The translations under genes and the position numbers were made by a program. Positions 44,274 to 56,287 of a DNA stretch of 64,000 nucleotides are shown one piece after another. Every line of letters begins with the position of its first letter. Position 1 is the first letter of the stretch. Under the pieces are notes generated by a model that was not told the origin of the DNA, searched no databases, and saw nothing but the letters and a program-made list of their open reading frames with translations. This DNA comes from Bolinopsis microptera (taxonomy: Eukaryota > Ctenophora > Tentaculata > Lobata > Bolinopsidae), in NCBI RefSeq assembly GCF_026151205.1, contig NC_087075.1, positions 2,270,859 to 2,334,858 on the forward strand. Reading direction: 5' to 3'.

Positions 44274-47200
44274 TGTTTTTGTTTTCTTTTTTATGCGTTT
44301 TGATATCTATAAGGTGCCTAGGATGCTCTTTTAAAGAGATATTTCGTACTTTGAAAGATTTACTACTACTAGTTTGGAAGCTCCATTCTGTAAATATTGT
44401 GACTAAAATTATGGCTTTTAACTGATTTAATAGTCTCAATACCAAGACTTAAGTTTTTATACAGTAAAGCCCAGGGTCCCCATGTAAGCAAGTAAAAATA
44501 ATTGATTAAGAAAGTGCTGCAAGATAAAAATTTAAAAAGCCAGAGCCCAGAGATAAGCTCTTTGTCAACATAGCGATCACATCATCAAAAAAGTTAACAC
44601 ACAACATCAAATAGTCTGGAACTTTCTGAATGTGACTTTGTAGTGCACGCAGTAACTATTTAGCACTGAGATTATCGCTTCGCGCACGCGAGTTCTTCTC
44701 GTACAGTTGCACCTGAGATTTCTCGCGATGCTCGCAAATTACTTGACACCCACCATAGTGAAACGACCGTGGGGGTCGCAACGTGATACAACGTTTGACT
44801 ACACATGGCAGCGTTTGATCGAAAACCTGGTTTCAATTCCCCCTGTGGCTAGAGGGCTCTGGTTAGAGCAATAATTCAACCGTGTAGCAATTTTTGTTTA
44901 AAATGCTGCACGGCACTTATTTGCTGCGCCTGTTTTTTTGTTGCTCTTGCAAAGTTTTATTTTTTGTTCTATAATTTTCATTGACAAACGCTGCAACACC
45001 TTTTGATTGTTGATCGCGCGCGAAGCGCGTGCGGCCGGCCGGCGTGCACGCTTTGCGTGCACGAGAGGTATACAACGTGTAGCAAAATTTTCACAGTTTC
45101 AGTTATTTTAAAATAATTGTTACGGCATCGTAATTTACTAAGCAGCGCTTCCTGTAATTCCGCCGAATTTCTATTCGTAGGATATGTGTTTAAGAACATG
45201 GTAGCCTTTGTACATTACGTCTCCCATTGTCGTTTCACTAAGTCGTTTCTACGATATGCGATACAGGTTGAGCCGCTCACTTGTGCGCGGCGGGTCATAA
45301 AACATATGACAAGATACAAGATAGCCAGGTAAAATAACTTCTTAATGGGTCGCCGGTCGTTCACATATTACGTCATCAATATTTTTATTTTTACCCTTTT
45401 CCGTAATCAACTGTAATCAAAACTCATTACATCCTAAATTTTATCACTACTAGAGTGAGATTGGGTGGAATTTGAATTAAAATATTCTTAAAGTGTTATG
45501 ATTCTAGAGGGTATAAAAGAAAATGTCGATTGCGTAACCAACAGCCAAAACTTCCCTTAATCAGCCGTAATTATTGTGGCGCGATGCACTACTGGGTCGC
45601 GCGCGCATCAAATAATGCTTCTCGCAACCAACTTCTTCGGTAGATCGGCGAAATGCACCACTGTGCCTCACCGTGCTGCGAAGGATTGACATCGTGAATC
45701 AACCGTAATTATTTTTGAACCCCTTGACGTATATTGAAAAAAATTTAAACAATATACACATAATCAGATTAAGTAAAATACAATTTAAATAAAATAAAAT
45801 TTTTATTTTCCACAGAAGAATCAATACATATTGAATTATAAATATCCGATAATTCCATTAATAATCATTAAAAGTTGCTTTGTCATTTGTAAAATCAAAA
45901 ACAAAAAGCCGTACGCTGAACTGTGAACGCGCGCGGCGTTTTTCTGCAGCTGCCTAGCTTCAATAGTAGAGGCTCTTACGAGAATTGTCTGCTCGATACG
46001 CTAGGGACCCCAGATACATCTTACCAGACGTATTTTTGACCGTAGAATCGATTAAAAGTGGTTTCAAGATGATTGGACTGATTTTTCTGGGTTAAAATTG
46101 CAAAAAGCCGATTTTTGGGCCAAAAATAGGCCAAAAAACCATGTTTTTTGATATTTTGAGCAAGTTAATTTTGTTGGCATATCGGCAAAACTTGCATGGA
46201 GATAGTTGAAAGACAGCCGCACAAGATGGTATTAAAATAAAACAAATCCCTTAATTTTTTCTGGGGTAAAAATCTAAAAAAGTGGTAAAAATTTTGACTT
46301 TTTTGCTTGAAGTTTGAATAATTTTTTGCAGTTGTATTAAATCAACCCAAAAATAGTTTCATCGCGTTTGCCTAAATTTTTCCTTTCCGAGAAGTACCCA
46401 CTTCATATACTTTATCGAAGTTTGAATATTGTCACTCCGCAAGCGATTTTGCCAAATTTTCGACGAGCACTACGCGCAAAAGCATTTAGTTGTTATCAAT
46501 TGGCACCCGCGCGTTCATCATAAATTTCAAACAGCTATAACTCAGCGAGATTATGTCCGTTCTAGCTCATATTTTCACACCAAATAGAAAATAATGTGAT
46601 CTTATTGCTGACAAAATATGAATATAATTACTCTATTTGCCTTAGAGTAATAGACTGTCAAAGTTTAAAACGCGCATTGGAATAGCATGTGACTAATAAG
46701 GCCAAATTTATACTTCTTAACATATTATCGATCCTTAGACATCATACTATTGTGTCCAATTAGCGGTTAGGTCTCTAAATTCGTAGCAGAAAACACGTCT
46801 TTTTGCCCGTAAGAGTCTCTACTACAATGTTAACTTCGGCCTAAGATGCCCAACGTGGTACTGACTTTAAATTTAGGTAAACATTTACAAATTTTACCCA
46901 TTTAAGACTCTCGCTTCACGACTGCAGGTACTTTGTTAGTTAAACCCAAACCAACTTCGGCTGAAGTTATCATAACAAAATTATCAATAATACCTCTCTG
47001 GGCATCTCAACAAGTAAATCACAGAAAATGAATAATTTACGTTTAAAACCATATAATTATAAACTAAATAAATTCAACAAGTTAGCTACACCTTGTTGAC
47101 AATTAGGGTATCCACCAATGACCTTGTAGTGTACTGTACATTGGATTCCCAGAAAAGTGTTATTTGTTGGTTATAATCAGAGGAAGATCAACGGCCCAGC

Positions 47201-47316
47201 ATCTTGAACTGCAAGACATTTCCTTCAACCTCATCCCCCAGTAGACGAGCTTTGAGGTCTCCTAGATTTGTTTATGTAAATTTTGATACTATACTGTTCT
47301 ATTTATTATTTCTTAT
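44274..47316. other. No gene recognised; twin-hairpin relatives at 44.7-45.3 kb
   Basis: 44750-44805 is a reverse-oriented piece of the 3199-type repeat (GACCGTGGGGGTCGCAACGT). 45016-45077 holds GC-rich hairpins (GTGCACGC/GCGTGCAC closing TTT) followed by GTATACAACGTGTAGC. 45210-45310 is a diverged + copy with GCGCGGCGGGTCATAAAACA. The remainder, 45320-47316, is AT-rich with no coding region I can support. Confidence 0.55.
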
Positions 47317-47465
47317 CACTGATACCATTGAAGGGGCAAAACTACTCCTGGACAGGCTTGAGAAAACAGCACTGGGTGTTGGGCTAGCCATGAACAGCAC
47401 TAAAACTAAGTTCATGACTCTGAACATGACAGAGGAGGCGAGTAGTCTTAATAGCAGTTCTGGAA

Positions 47466-50060
47466 GGGTCACAAGGGTCAATTCTAGGGCCGTTACTCTT
47501 CCTATTGTATATGAACGATATAGTAAACTGCTTTTCAGACAGTGAGGTGAAATTTGTACTTCATGCTGATGACACTAATATCTTCATATCAGGACCATCT
47601 AGAGAAGCAACATACAAAAAAGCCAACTTAGTACTTAAACATGTCTCGATTTACATGAAAGGTAATCTACTTCATATCAACATGTCCAAATGCTGCTACA
47701 TACATTTTAAACCTGCCTCTGAATATGATGACACCTGTGCACGGACCAGACCATTTGCTATCCTGCTAGATGAATCTAGATCAATATTCATCAATGGTAA
47801 GGTTATTACTAAAGTCAAGGATACCAAATTCTTAGGTGTTGTTATAGATAGTAAGCTAAACTGGATTGCCCACATGCACTACATCTGTAGAAAACTGCGA
47901 TCTATGACTGGTGCAATCTGCAGAATTCGGCACTCGATACCTTCTGAACTATATTTGAAAATATATAACGCTCTTTTTGAATCACATCTCAGTTATGGTA
48001 TAAGTGTTTGGGGTGTTGTCCTCAAAGAACGGTTCAATGATAGTCTTTTCATCACACAGAAGCACTGTATAAGGATCCTTTTTGGCGACCTTGACTCATA
48101 TTTAGATAAACAATCAACATGTGCACGTACTAGACCATACAGTATGCAAAAACTAGACCATAAACACTTTGAAAAGGAGCATACAAAACCCATTTTTAAT
48201 AGATTAAAAATTCTTACGGCTCAAAACTTGTACAAATATCACTGCATCTTAGAATTCTCTAAGATTATCAAGTACCACTGCCCATACTCCCTTATGAGGC
48301 TATCAACATTTCAAACCGTGCAACGAGTCTCGCGGTTATTCTCCTAAATAAATCAAATACCTTTTTGTTTAATGCAGCCAAGCTTTGGAACGCTGTTCAT
48401 AAAAAAATTTTAACTTCAAGCAATTTGACTACCTGGATATAATATGGTGTAGGGCTGCCAAAACCAAACTTAATTCTCTTGATATATTATACAAGAAAGT
48501 AGCAAAAATTGCTCTGGATGTTCATTGGCAGGAACCATCAGTAAATGTATATCGAAATATGAAGTGGTTACCCTTACACTTAAGAAGACAACTCCATCTA
48601 TCAACGTATATGTATAAAATTCTTAATGAGGCTGCACCATCATCATTCACAGATAAATTTTCTTATGTATCCGGAGGATCACGTGATGCTGAGAGGTGCA
48701 ACCTTTATATTCACAAATCCAGAACACACAAAACCTTTACATATTTAGGTGCAAAATGTTGGAATACAATTCCAGAGAACATAAGGACTATAGAATGTAG
48801 TGTAAAATTCTCACAATATATGAAATCTAAATTTATGTCAGATGTAATTCAAGGAGTCTCATCCTATGAAATAAACAATAGTTTCGACTATTTCTACACT
48901 CTAGCTATGTGACAACTGAAACAAATTTTATGGTGCTGGAGTTTTTGTCGGGTGGAAAGGCCCCCTGCGTTATATATGACCTATTTCCAGAAGTATAGAA
49001 CTTTAAACATCTCCTTTACTCGTTCCCATTTGTTATCATTGCCAATCTATTATTGTTCTATACTTCTCTGTATATAACTGTAAATAACATTACTAACGTA
49101 ATCCCAAAGTGGGCATCTATGTAATCTTAATTGTTACCTTCATGCCCACAGTTCACTGTTAAATCATATCTTATTTTATCACTCATTAATTTATTACTCA
49201 TTATGTTTTACATACTATATCCTTATGTCCCTAGAAGGGTGTTCTGCTAACAGTTTTCGACTGACTTGAATGTCCTGCACAGCAGATTGAAGCTTCTTAA
49301 ATTATTTTTTATTCTTATTGTATTGCTGTGTAAATTTGATTCTAATTCTAATTCTAATTCTAATTCTAATAATTGCCTAGAAACGTCCATTAGCTTGATA
49401 AAACTGAGAACCAAAGCACTATTAATACAAGCACAGGCAGCTGACTTAAAAGATACTTGGACTCCAAACAATTTTAAATTGCAGTAATCAAATCTAATTG
49501 CAGCGGCACACACTTACTATTACTATCATGATTGTACTATAGACAGAAAATCTTTTAAATCGATTTTGGGCGCTTTTTAACCATTTGTTGTAATGTTTTT
49601 AGATACTAAATATCTAAATTTATAAAATTTTTTATCGGAATGAATTAATTGATATTTAATAATTTATTCGGTAGGTTTATCTGGTATTGATATTGATTAT
49701 ATTGATATTGTTATTATTGAACGAAGCTAACTCTAGACATAGTTAATACTACTTCTTTTAAGAAAGGGACTTGGAGTATAAACGACCAAGTTTGCATAAA
49801 TTTCTATCCACCCAAGAACTCAGGAGGCAAAGGTGGGTGCGTAAACTTTTGGTCTGCACTCTCCGATCCTGTATCACCCTGGATTCTTCTCGACGTATCT
49901 TTGTAAAAGGTATATACCTTCTAGTCAATCTCTTGCTACTCCAAGTCCCCTAAGATATCTGATCTAAAGTTCGTGCTAGTTATATATATATGAAATATAT
50001 TTTTGTCTGCTTTAATTGATACTAAATAAAATTGTTGTTTTCTTGAAATTGTTGTTTTCT
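47466..50060 (+). mobile_element. CR1-like LINE fragment, itself containing a further LINE piece
   Basis: The inserted sequence begins inside the reverse transcriptase (QGSILGPLLFLLYMNDI, catalytic HADDTNIF where FADD is usual) and runs openly to 48347. Its product has MSKCCYIHFKPAS, DTKFLGVVIDSKLNW, FESHLSYGISVWG and EHTKPIFNRLKILTAQNLY, parallel to the LINE at 30426. Its 3' end at 50029-50060 is a 17-bp unit (ATTGTTGTTTTCTTGAA) in two copies, again a CR1-type tail. At about 48419 an unrelated LINE C-terminus takes over (see 48419-49370). It was 5'-truncated on arrival. Confidence 0.8.
48419..49370 (+). pseudogene. C-terminal fragment of a further LINE
   Basis: From 48419 a frame reads FDYLDIIWCRAAKTKLNSLD, ILYKKVAKIALDVHW, then NMKWLPLHLRRQLHLSTYMY to the stop at 48912 (end of YFYTLAM). 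FDYCDxxW...T..N.L..L.KKAA.I and WLPL..RR.LH...YK.LN are common in the region after the reverse transcriptase of CR1/L2-like elements. A (TTCTAA)n run at 49340-49370 may be its 3' tail. It seems to lie inside the CR1-like fragment 47466-50060. Confidence 0.65.
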
Positions 50061-50618
50061 TGGAAACCAGCTGGAAAAGGTGACAGACTTTGTTTACCTT
50101 GGAGCTTGGATAGCAACAACAGAGAGGGACCTGCGGGTCAGAAAAGCTAAGGCTTGGGCAGCCTGCCACAAGCTTAAGAAGATGTGGAAGTCTGACCTTA
50201 GCAGAGGACTGAAGATCCGTCTATTTGTTGCTACTGTGGAGTCAATACTTCTTTATGGTTCTGAAACTTAGTGTGGATTGGAAGCAGCGAAAAACCAACA
50301 AAGAAGTCTGTGGCAACCTACCGAGAGCAACCATGAAGATCCAAGAGCGCAGGATGCGACTAGCAGGCCATATCCACCGGCACCCAGAACTAGTCGCAAA
50401 CCGCTTGCTACTCTGGGAACCAACTCATGGGGTGCGGAGTAGGGGGAGACCAGCCATGACCTATGTTGATACGGGCTGACACGGGTCTCAACGACAATGG
50501 AGAAATGGGCGGATTTATGGCGGATAGACTATTATGGAGACAGTGCATCAATACTCGGACGCTGAAGCCGCCTTAAGTCAAGTAAGTCACTGTTCTATTT
50601 TATGTTGTATATATAATT

Positions 50619-51056
50619 TTACGGACGATATGATCCCAGGGGGGACTCCCAACCCACCGCTTCGGCGGGTAGTTGACGCACCATTCACAAAGCAAGAGCC
50701 ACTTTGGTATACTTGCTGTGAGGTGTCTTTTTTTGTTTGTTGGTTATAATTCTGTCCGTCCGATTTCTTGTTCGCTTGTCTTCCTTTTTTTTTCTTATTC
50801 TCAGTTGTGACAGAATTGTTATAAGCAAAATACTTAATATCATATAATATGATGTTTGATTTTTTGTTATTGTTTGTCATTCATTTGGTAGACGGTCGCG
50901 GTCCCAACCTTAATGTGACTCTTGCTGTCTCTTTGTTGTTTTCTTGAGACAACTCACAGCAAGTAGACCAAAGTGGCTCTTACTTGTGGAAGGTGCATCA
51001 ACTACCCTCCAAAGTGGTGGGTTGGGAGTTCCTCCTGGGATCATGTCGTCCGTAAA
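50619..51056. mobile_element. Foldback element with arms of about 110 bp
   Basis: Arms 50619-50730 and 50944-51056 are inverted copies (outer end TTTACGGACGA, inner end CTTGCTGTGAG), containing GGGACTCCCAACCCACC. The left arm has a small hairpin CCGCTTCGGCGG that the right arm has partly lost. Spacer 50744-50915 matches about 8388-8560 in the foldback element at 7967, although the arms differ. No transposase. Confidence 0.8.
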
Positions 51057-51806
51057 CATTTCCCTCTCCATAATTTTTTTCAAATATGTTCAGTTAAACA
51101 AAAATTCAGTTAAACAAAAATTTCAATTTTATGCCATTTATTACAGATTAAACAAGTTTACAATAAATCAATTTGATATTTAACGGAATCCTAATTCAAT
51201 GTGCAGTATGGTTGTCACTCTTTAAATAGATTAGATATAGGTTGACGGGGCAAAGGAGTGTGCGTGCTGTTCGCTATTGCTCACACCAAACAGCAACCTA
51301 GTAAATGTTTTGTATGAACACCGGTCTCCATCACGATACAAAATTAGGATTGTAGAATTTATTGTATAACTATTAGTGCAGTGGAGGTAGCGGTGTGGTG
51401 CATTGATAGAGTGACAGCCTACTGATTTAGAGTTGTTTTTAAGTGAGCATAATGGGTGTATTTTTGGATCTAATGGCAACTTAAAAATTTGTTCTTTTAA
51501 TCTTTTATTAAATATCAGTTTAAAAATATATAAATCTGGAATCTGTTCACTCTGAACCAGTCCTATAAAAATTTCAAAAACCCTCCTAAATTAAATATTA
51601 AAAACGTCTCAGTAATGGAAATAGTCATACAATTAAGAAATTAACCAAATTCTTAATATCTACCTAAGAGAAAAATACCTACCTAAGTCAATTTCTACCT
51701 GTAATACACTAAATATTAGGTTAAATACATAGGTGGTGGAGTCAGCACACATTTACCAAAATCAAAATTGTTCAATAGGAGGAGCCTGTGGGCCGAGATC
51801 ACTGGA

Positions 51807-52166
51807 TTAAATTTGATGAAGGGGATTGTTTTCAAATGACAGCTGCATTATGTCATAATCGCTTGTGGTCCATGCCGAATCATTATGAGCATGTTGCAGC
51901 TTTAGAAGTGCCTTTTTCAGGCGACTTTTAGCAAGGCTAATCTTGTAGGAGTAGTCAAAGAGCTTAAGTTTAGGTGCAATTGTGTTCCAAATTTTGGTGG
52001 ATCTTGATATAAAGTCATTAGATGGGAGTTGTGAAATGATAGTGGTTTCCTTTCTAGAAGATGACTGATAATGCTGTTGCAGTGATGTTAATAGAAAGGT
52101 TACGGATGGCCTTTTTTGCAGAAAAAGAGGGATTTTGGAGATTGGGAAGGTGGGTTTAAATTTCAT
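51807..52166 (-). pseudogene. CR1-like LINE C-terminal fragment
   Basis: The - strand frame ends FISRSTKIWNTIAPKLKLFD, SLAKSRLKKALLKLQHAHND, AWTTSDYDI. This matches residue by residue the layout of the end of the LINE at 31086 (FNSRTTRIWNVIVPKLGIRD ... DLDWTNKDFECS). The reverse transcriptase is absent. Confidence 0.7.
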
Positions 52167-53165
52167 TTCCGTCCGTCACACTGTACCATGACAAAAAGAA
52201 AGAGAAAGATGTGCGCAGCGTGTGAGTGTTGTATTGCTTGTGGAGATTTGTACTTATGTAATACTGCAGCGAGCATATATTTTGATGTATAATGCATTAA
52301 GCCCAATGTGTACGTGACACGTGTTGTGTATTGATGTGTGTAAGACATGAGTATAATTCACTTTCTGCTTCCAATTGCTTAAATTACAGATACAAGTTAA
52401 GTTCTACGGCATTTGAATTGGATCAAAAGTGTTTCCCCTATTTTAAGCATGATATTATGAAGTTTAAATAATGCTTTTGGACACGAAGGGGAACACACAA
52501 GGCTTGAAATCTTCGTAAAGCTACATCATTAGAGCCTGTAAAAACATTTAACTCTAAGATAAGCACTTAGTCAAGTAAAATTCATATATCATCATAGTTT
52601 ATTAACTCAAACGTAAACATTGTAACAAAGGCTAAATTTAATCCGTCAAAATTCATAGCATGTAAGTAATTATGGATGGGGTACAACTCCACTCTGAAAA
52701 TTATAGTATAGTATGAAACAACTTAAACACTTAAGTAAAGCTGATAAACAGTGTCCTGATTCCCACACTTTCTGTAAACAATAACCATAGTACAGTCCCC
52801 TAATGTACTACAAACCCCGATTTACTGTCCCCCATGTACTACAATATAACCTACATCAATATAATAATCTGCCAATTGCATCACTTGATTTAATTTATTG
52901 TATTTATACTGTTTGACATTTCAAATATAATAGTAAAATAAATTGTGGCTTAGATATTTAGGTTGCCCCACGAAAAGAACAGGATTCTTACAGGAAGAGT
53001 CCTACACCATCTGCATCATTTACACCAATTATTATTCAATTCAATACAAAATGCCGCAGATCCGATAGACAAATTGACCCAATCCACCTATTATGTTGCC
53101 CAAATTAGCAGCAAAAACTATTTAAATGATATATTATGTAAAATAATTACAGAAATATTTGTAGA
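52167..53165. other. Intergenic region before TMED2
   Basis: AT-rich, no coding region recognised. A possible acceptor (ATATTTGTAG) ends one base before the TMED2 start codon. Confidence 0.45.
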
Positions 53166-54430
53166 ATGAAATTTCTCCTCCTACTTGCCCTCTGTGTGGG
53201 AGCCAATAATGGATACATGCTCTACCTTGATGCTAAAGCTGAAGAGTGCTTTTACGAGGAACTGAAGCCAAACCAAAAAGCCGGGTTAGAAACTTTATTA
53301 TCTTGTACAACATGGAAATATTTGACATTTCTTTGACCCTTTATAAATCAAGAGGCTTGCATTTAATGAACATATTGACACGGGTGCAGAGTTGAGTCTG
53401 TACGGAACCTAGTAGTTTCAGATCCTTGTTTAACTTGCCGTACAGCAAGGTCATCCACTACTTTAGCCCGGCGAGGCACATAACTCCCTCCACAACTCCA
53501 TATCAAATGTCCCAGAAACTGAACATCTTTCTCAAGGTGTAATTTGAATTATCCCTGATTGACAACTATTTATACATTGCAGTGGAAACATAATACTATA
53601 CTACACTACAGCTGGTTAGTGGTTGTCATAGAAGTATACAATTGCAGGTTATCATTTGAAGTAGCAGAGGGTGGATTTCTGGATGTCGATGTTTCGTTGA
53701 CAGACCCATCTGGTTCTGTCATCTATGCCGCTAACCAGGTCTGTTTTTAACTAGATTATTTCCCAACTCTAGATCACACTAACATTTCCCCTTCATGCTC
53801 CTCTGTTATTATAACAGTAAATATATTACTAGTCACCTCCACAGGAAACAGAGGGAAGGTTCAGATTCTCAGCGTCTATGCAGGGCAACTATGTGTTCTG
53901 TTTCAGTAATGCAATGTCCACAGTCACACCCAAAGTGCTAAAGTTCAAGATGATTGTTGTACAGCCTAGAGAAGCTGATTCATCTGATATGTCTGATGAA
54001 GACAAGAAAATTAAAGGTCAGTTTAAATTTTTTGATTATTCAATGGGTTTGTTAATTTAGCATCCAATGTTAAGTGAAAAATAATACAAAGTTAATAACA
54101 TTAAAAACATATAAAAAAGGTGCATTTTAATATTAATAATTTAGTTTTATTGAGAGCCCATGGAACAGTACTACTACTGAAGTACATTCTTAAAATTTCA
54201 TCTCAATGTGCCCCTCAGGTATGATAGGAGACCTGAGGAACCAGCTAAGAGAGGTAAAGGAAGAACAGGACTACATGGAGATAAGAGACACTGCACACGG
54301 AGAGATCAACAGGAACACGAACCGACGGGTCGTTATTTGGGCCTGCTTCGAGTTCTCTCTACTCCTCTGTATGACTATTGGACAAATTTACTATATTAAG
54401 AGATTCTTTGAAGTAAGAAGGGTAATTTAA
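53166..54430 (+). CDS. TMED2: p24 family cargo receptor, TMED2-like
   Basis: Four exons, all GT-AG and phase-consistent: 53166-53284, 53648-53738, 53845-54016, 54219-54430; 197 residues, close to vertebrate TMED2 (201). Residues 1-16 are a signal peptide. The lumenal GOLD domain (about 17-115) has the paired Cys (AEECFYE and YVFCFSN) and FEVAEGGFLDVDV. A coiled coil follows (MIGDLRNQLREVKEEQDYME), then one membrane helix (about 164-186) and the tail KRFFEVRRVI. The tail's FF pair binds COPII/COPI coats and the Arg pair supports retrieval. TMED2 works in p24 complexes that carry cargo, including GPI-anchored proteins, between ER and Golgi. The last residue is Ile instead of the usual Val. Start chosen at the only ATG leading the signal peptide. 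Confidence 0.95.
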
Positions 54431-56287
54431 TTTGTAGATGTATCAAATTAATGATATTATTGTTCTTTATAAGTTATAACGTGCTGTGTCTAGTTCAGAA
54501 TTTAACACTCAACCTATACAGTTTGCTTCTCTTTTTTTCAAGTTTTTGTCGAAGGAATAGAACAGATGTGTTTAAAACTTAAATCTACCCTTGTCTAAAC
54601 TCTTTATATTATATTTTTGATGATTAGAATTATGGAAAACACGTTTCCAAAATATTTTCAGACTTTCATTCAATTTCGAATCACTCCTAACTTTATGGTA
54701 TACAAATTGAAATTTTCTCCTGATCCAAATTCCGAAAGGAAATCATGAAATATTATATTGATTTCTATATGATTTAAAATAATCCTTACACGTTTGTGTA
54801 AATGATGGGTAAATTAGTAATTTGGCATTGTGTTATGACTTAGCTGTGCATGAATTATTCGATAAGCAAGAGGGAATTATAGAATTAAGAAAGTGTTTTA
54901 AGGTTCACAGTATTAAAGTAAAGCATATTACTAATTACAGTGTGGTTTTAAACATAAAAGTTCCGAAGTTATTTATTTTAGTTTATTTTTGATTGTGTGT
55001 TGAATTCGCAGATTAATGTCTATGTTATAAATCTATGTAAATACCGTGATCCTGTTGTAAAGAGTTGAAAATGGGGGAGTTAGGTCTCACTAGCATTACA
55101 TAAACTTATTATTTATATTATAATTAGTATCATGTTTGAAAATTTCGGGAATCTTCCAATTATTTTCGAGGCGACCATTATATTATTCTACATTTTCGAC
55201 GAGATTTACTGAAAAAAAAATATCGTTCGAATTCTGGTTACATAACATGAAGCATAATATAATTTGTAAATGAGTTTATCAAACCAATTCGTACCCTTTA
55301 TTTTACGTTAAAAATTGGAAATAATATAATGCATGAATGACAAAAACAATGACTATTGTCCTGTCTGTAAAGCTAGTTAAATTTGATATTTGAATGTGAC
55401 CGGTAAATTGATAGATATTGGGTATAGAACTTCACACAATCTGAGTTTAATTTTCCATACATTATAGTTATTAATTTACAAATTTTAATAACTGATATTC
55501 CTTGTTTTATTCCACTCTTCAGACAAACTACAGCTAATATTTTAATCTTTTCACGATTTTAATTTAAACTGAATTGCGATTTTAAAGACTACCTTCATTC
55601 TAGGCCCCAAGGCTCTGTGTCCACGTTAAAGTTACTGGTAAGTTCAGATAAATGTTAAAATTCCTTATTTCAGGGTACGTCATTGCCAATTATTCCAAAT
55701 ATTTCAGGTTTTTATCGTGACGAAAATATAAATAATTTAGATATTTTCGCCATGAAATGACAAAAACACTGAGATTGTGAAGCAATGATGGCAAAATGGC
55801 AAGATTTATTCTCGCCGTCAAAGCTACATAAAGCAATTTAATATTTGCGACCTTATTCGATATCTATCTAAAAATTGCTGGCGAAAATGGCGATGACATA
55901 CTCTCAATATTTTTGTCTGTATCTTAAAACTTGTGATGTTAAAATAGCACCTGATATTTAGCCATCCTCCTCGCAAAGTTACAGGTTAAAGCCTATTTTA
56001 CTTTTTTTTAAATGTTAAAACGTACGACTCCAGTGAGTGTTTTGAGCAGTATTACTTAGCTTGGTGTTCCTTACGCTATGACATTTCTTAAAACTGTTCC
56101 TTTCATAACGAAGACTGAAGATTGAAGAAATATTTAAAGAGAATTTTGAAGAATGAAGATCATAATTTTAAGAAAACGTCCCACAGTAACAATCTGGCCA
56201 TGATAGAACTTTACAATTGAATATATTAATGACGATTTAAGGAAGATGGATATTTTTAGGGTTATTGGTAAGTGTTGTTATCACAAT
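54431..56287. other. Intergenic region after TMED2
   Basis: Very AT-rich; short A/T runs and no supported coding region. The first part should include the TMED2 3' untranslated region; I see no strong AATAAA close to the stop. Confidence 0.45.

Larger units (their letters stand above)
47317..50586 (+). pseudogene. RTE-like LINE fragment split by another LINE
   Basis: 47317-47460 encodes LITDTIEGAKLLLDRLEKTA and TKTKFMTLNMTEEASSLNS, nearly the same as the intact LINE at 12924. The matching sequence resumes at 50061 with NQLEKVTDFVYLGAWIATTE and goes on to the shared 3' end (GCTGAAGCCGCCTTAAGTCA). The right part has lost about 70 nt after LLYGSET and carries stops. The 2.6 kb between is a separate insertion. 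TGGAA stands at both junctions (47461-47465 and 50061-50065). Confidence 0.85.

Noticed and set aside
52963-53169. 68-codon frame just upstream of TMED2
   Set aside because: It overlaps the TMED2 start in another frame, has no similarity I can see and would lie in the 5' untranslated or intergenic region.
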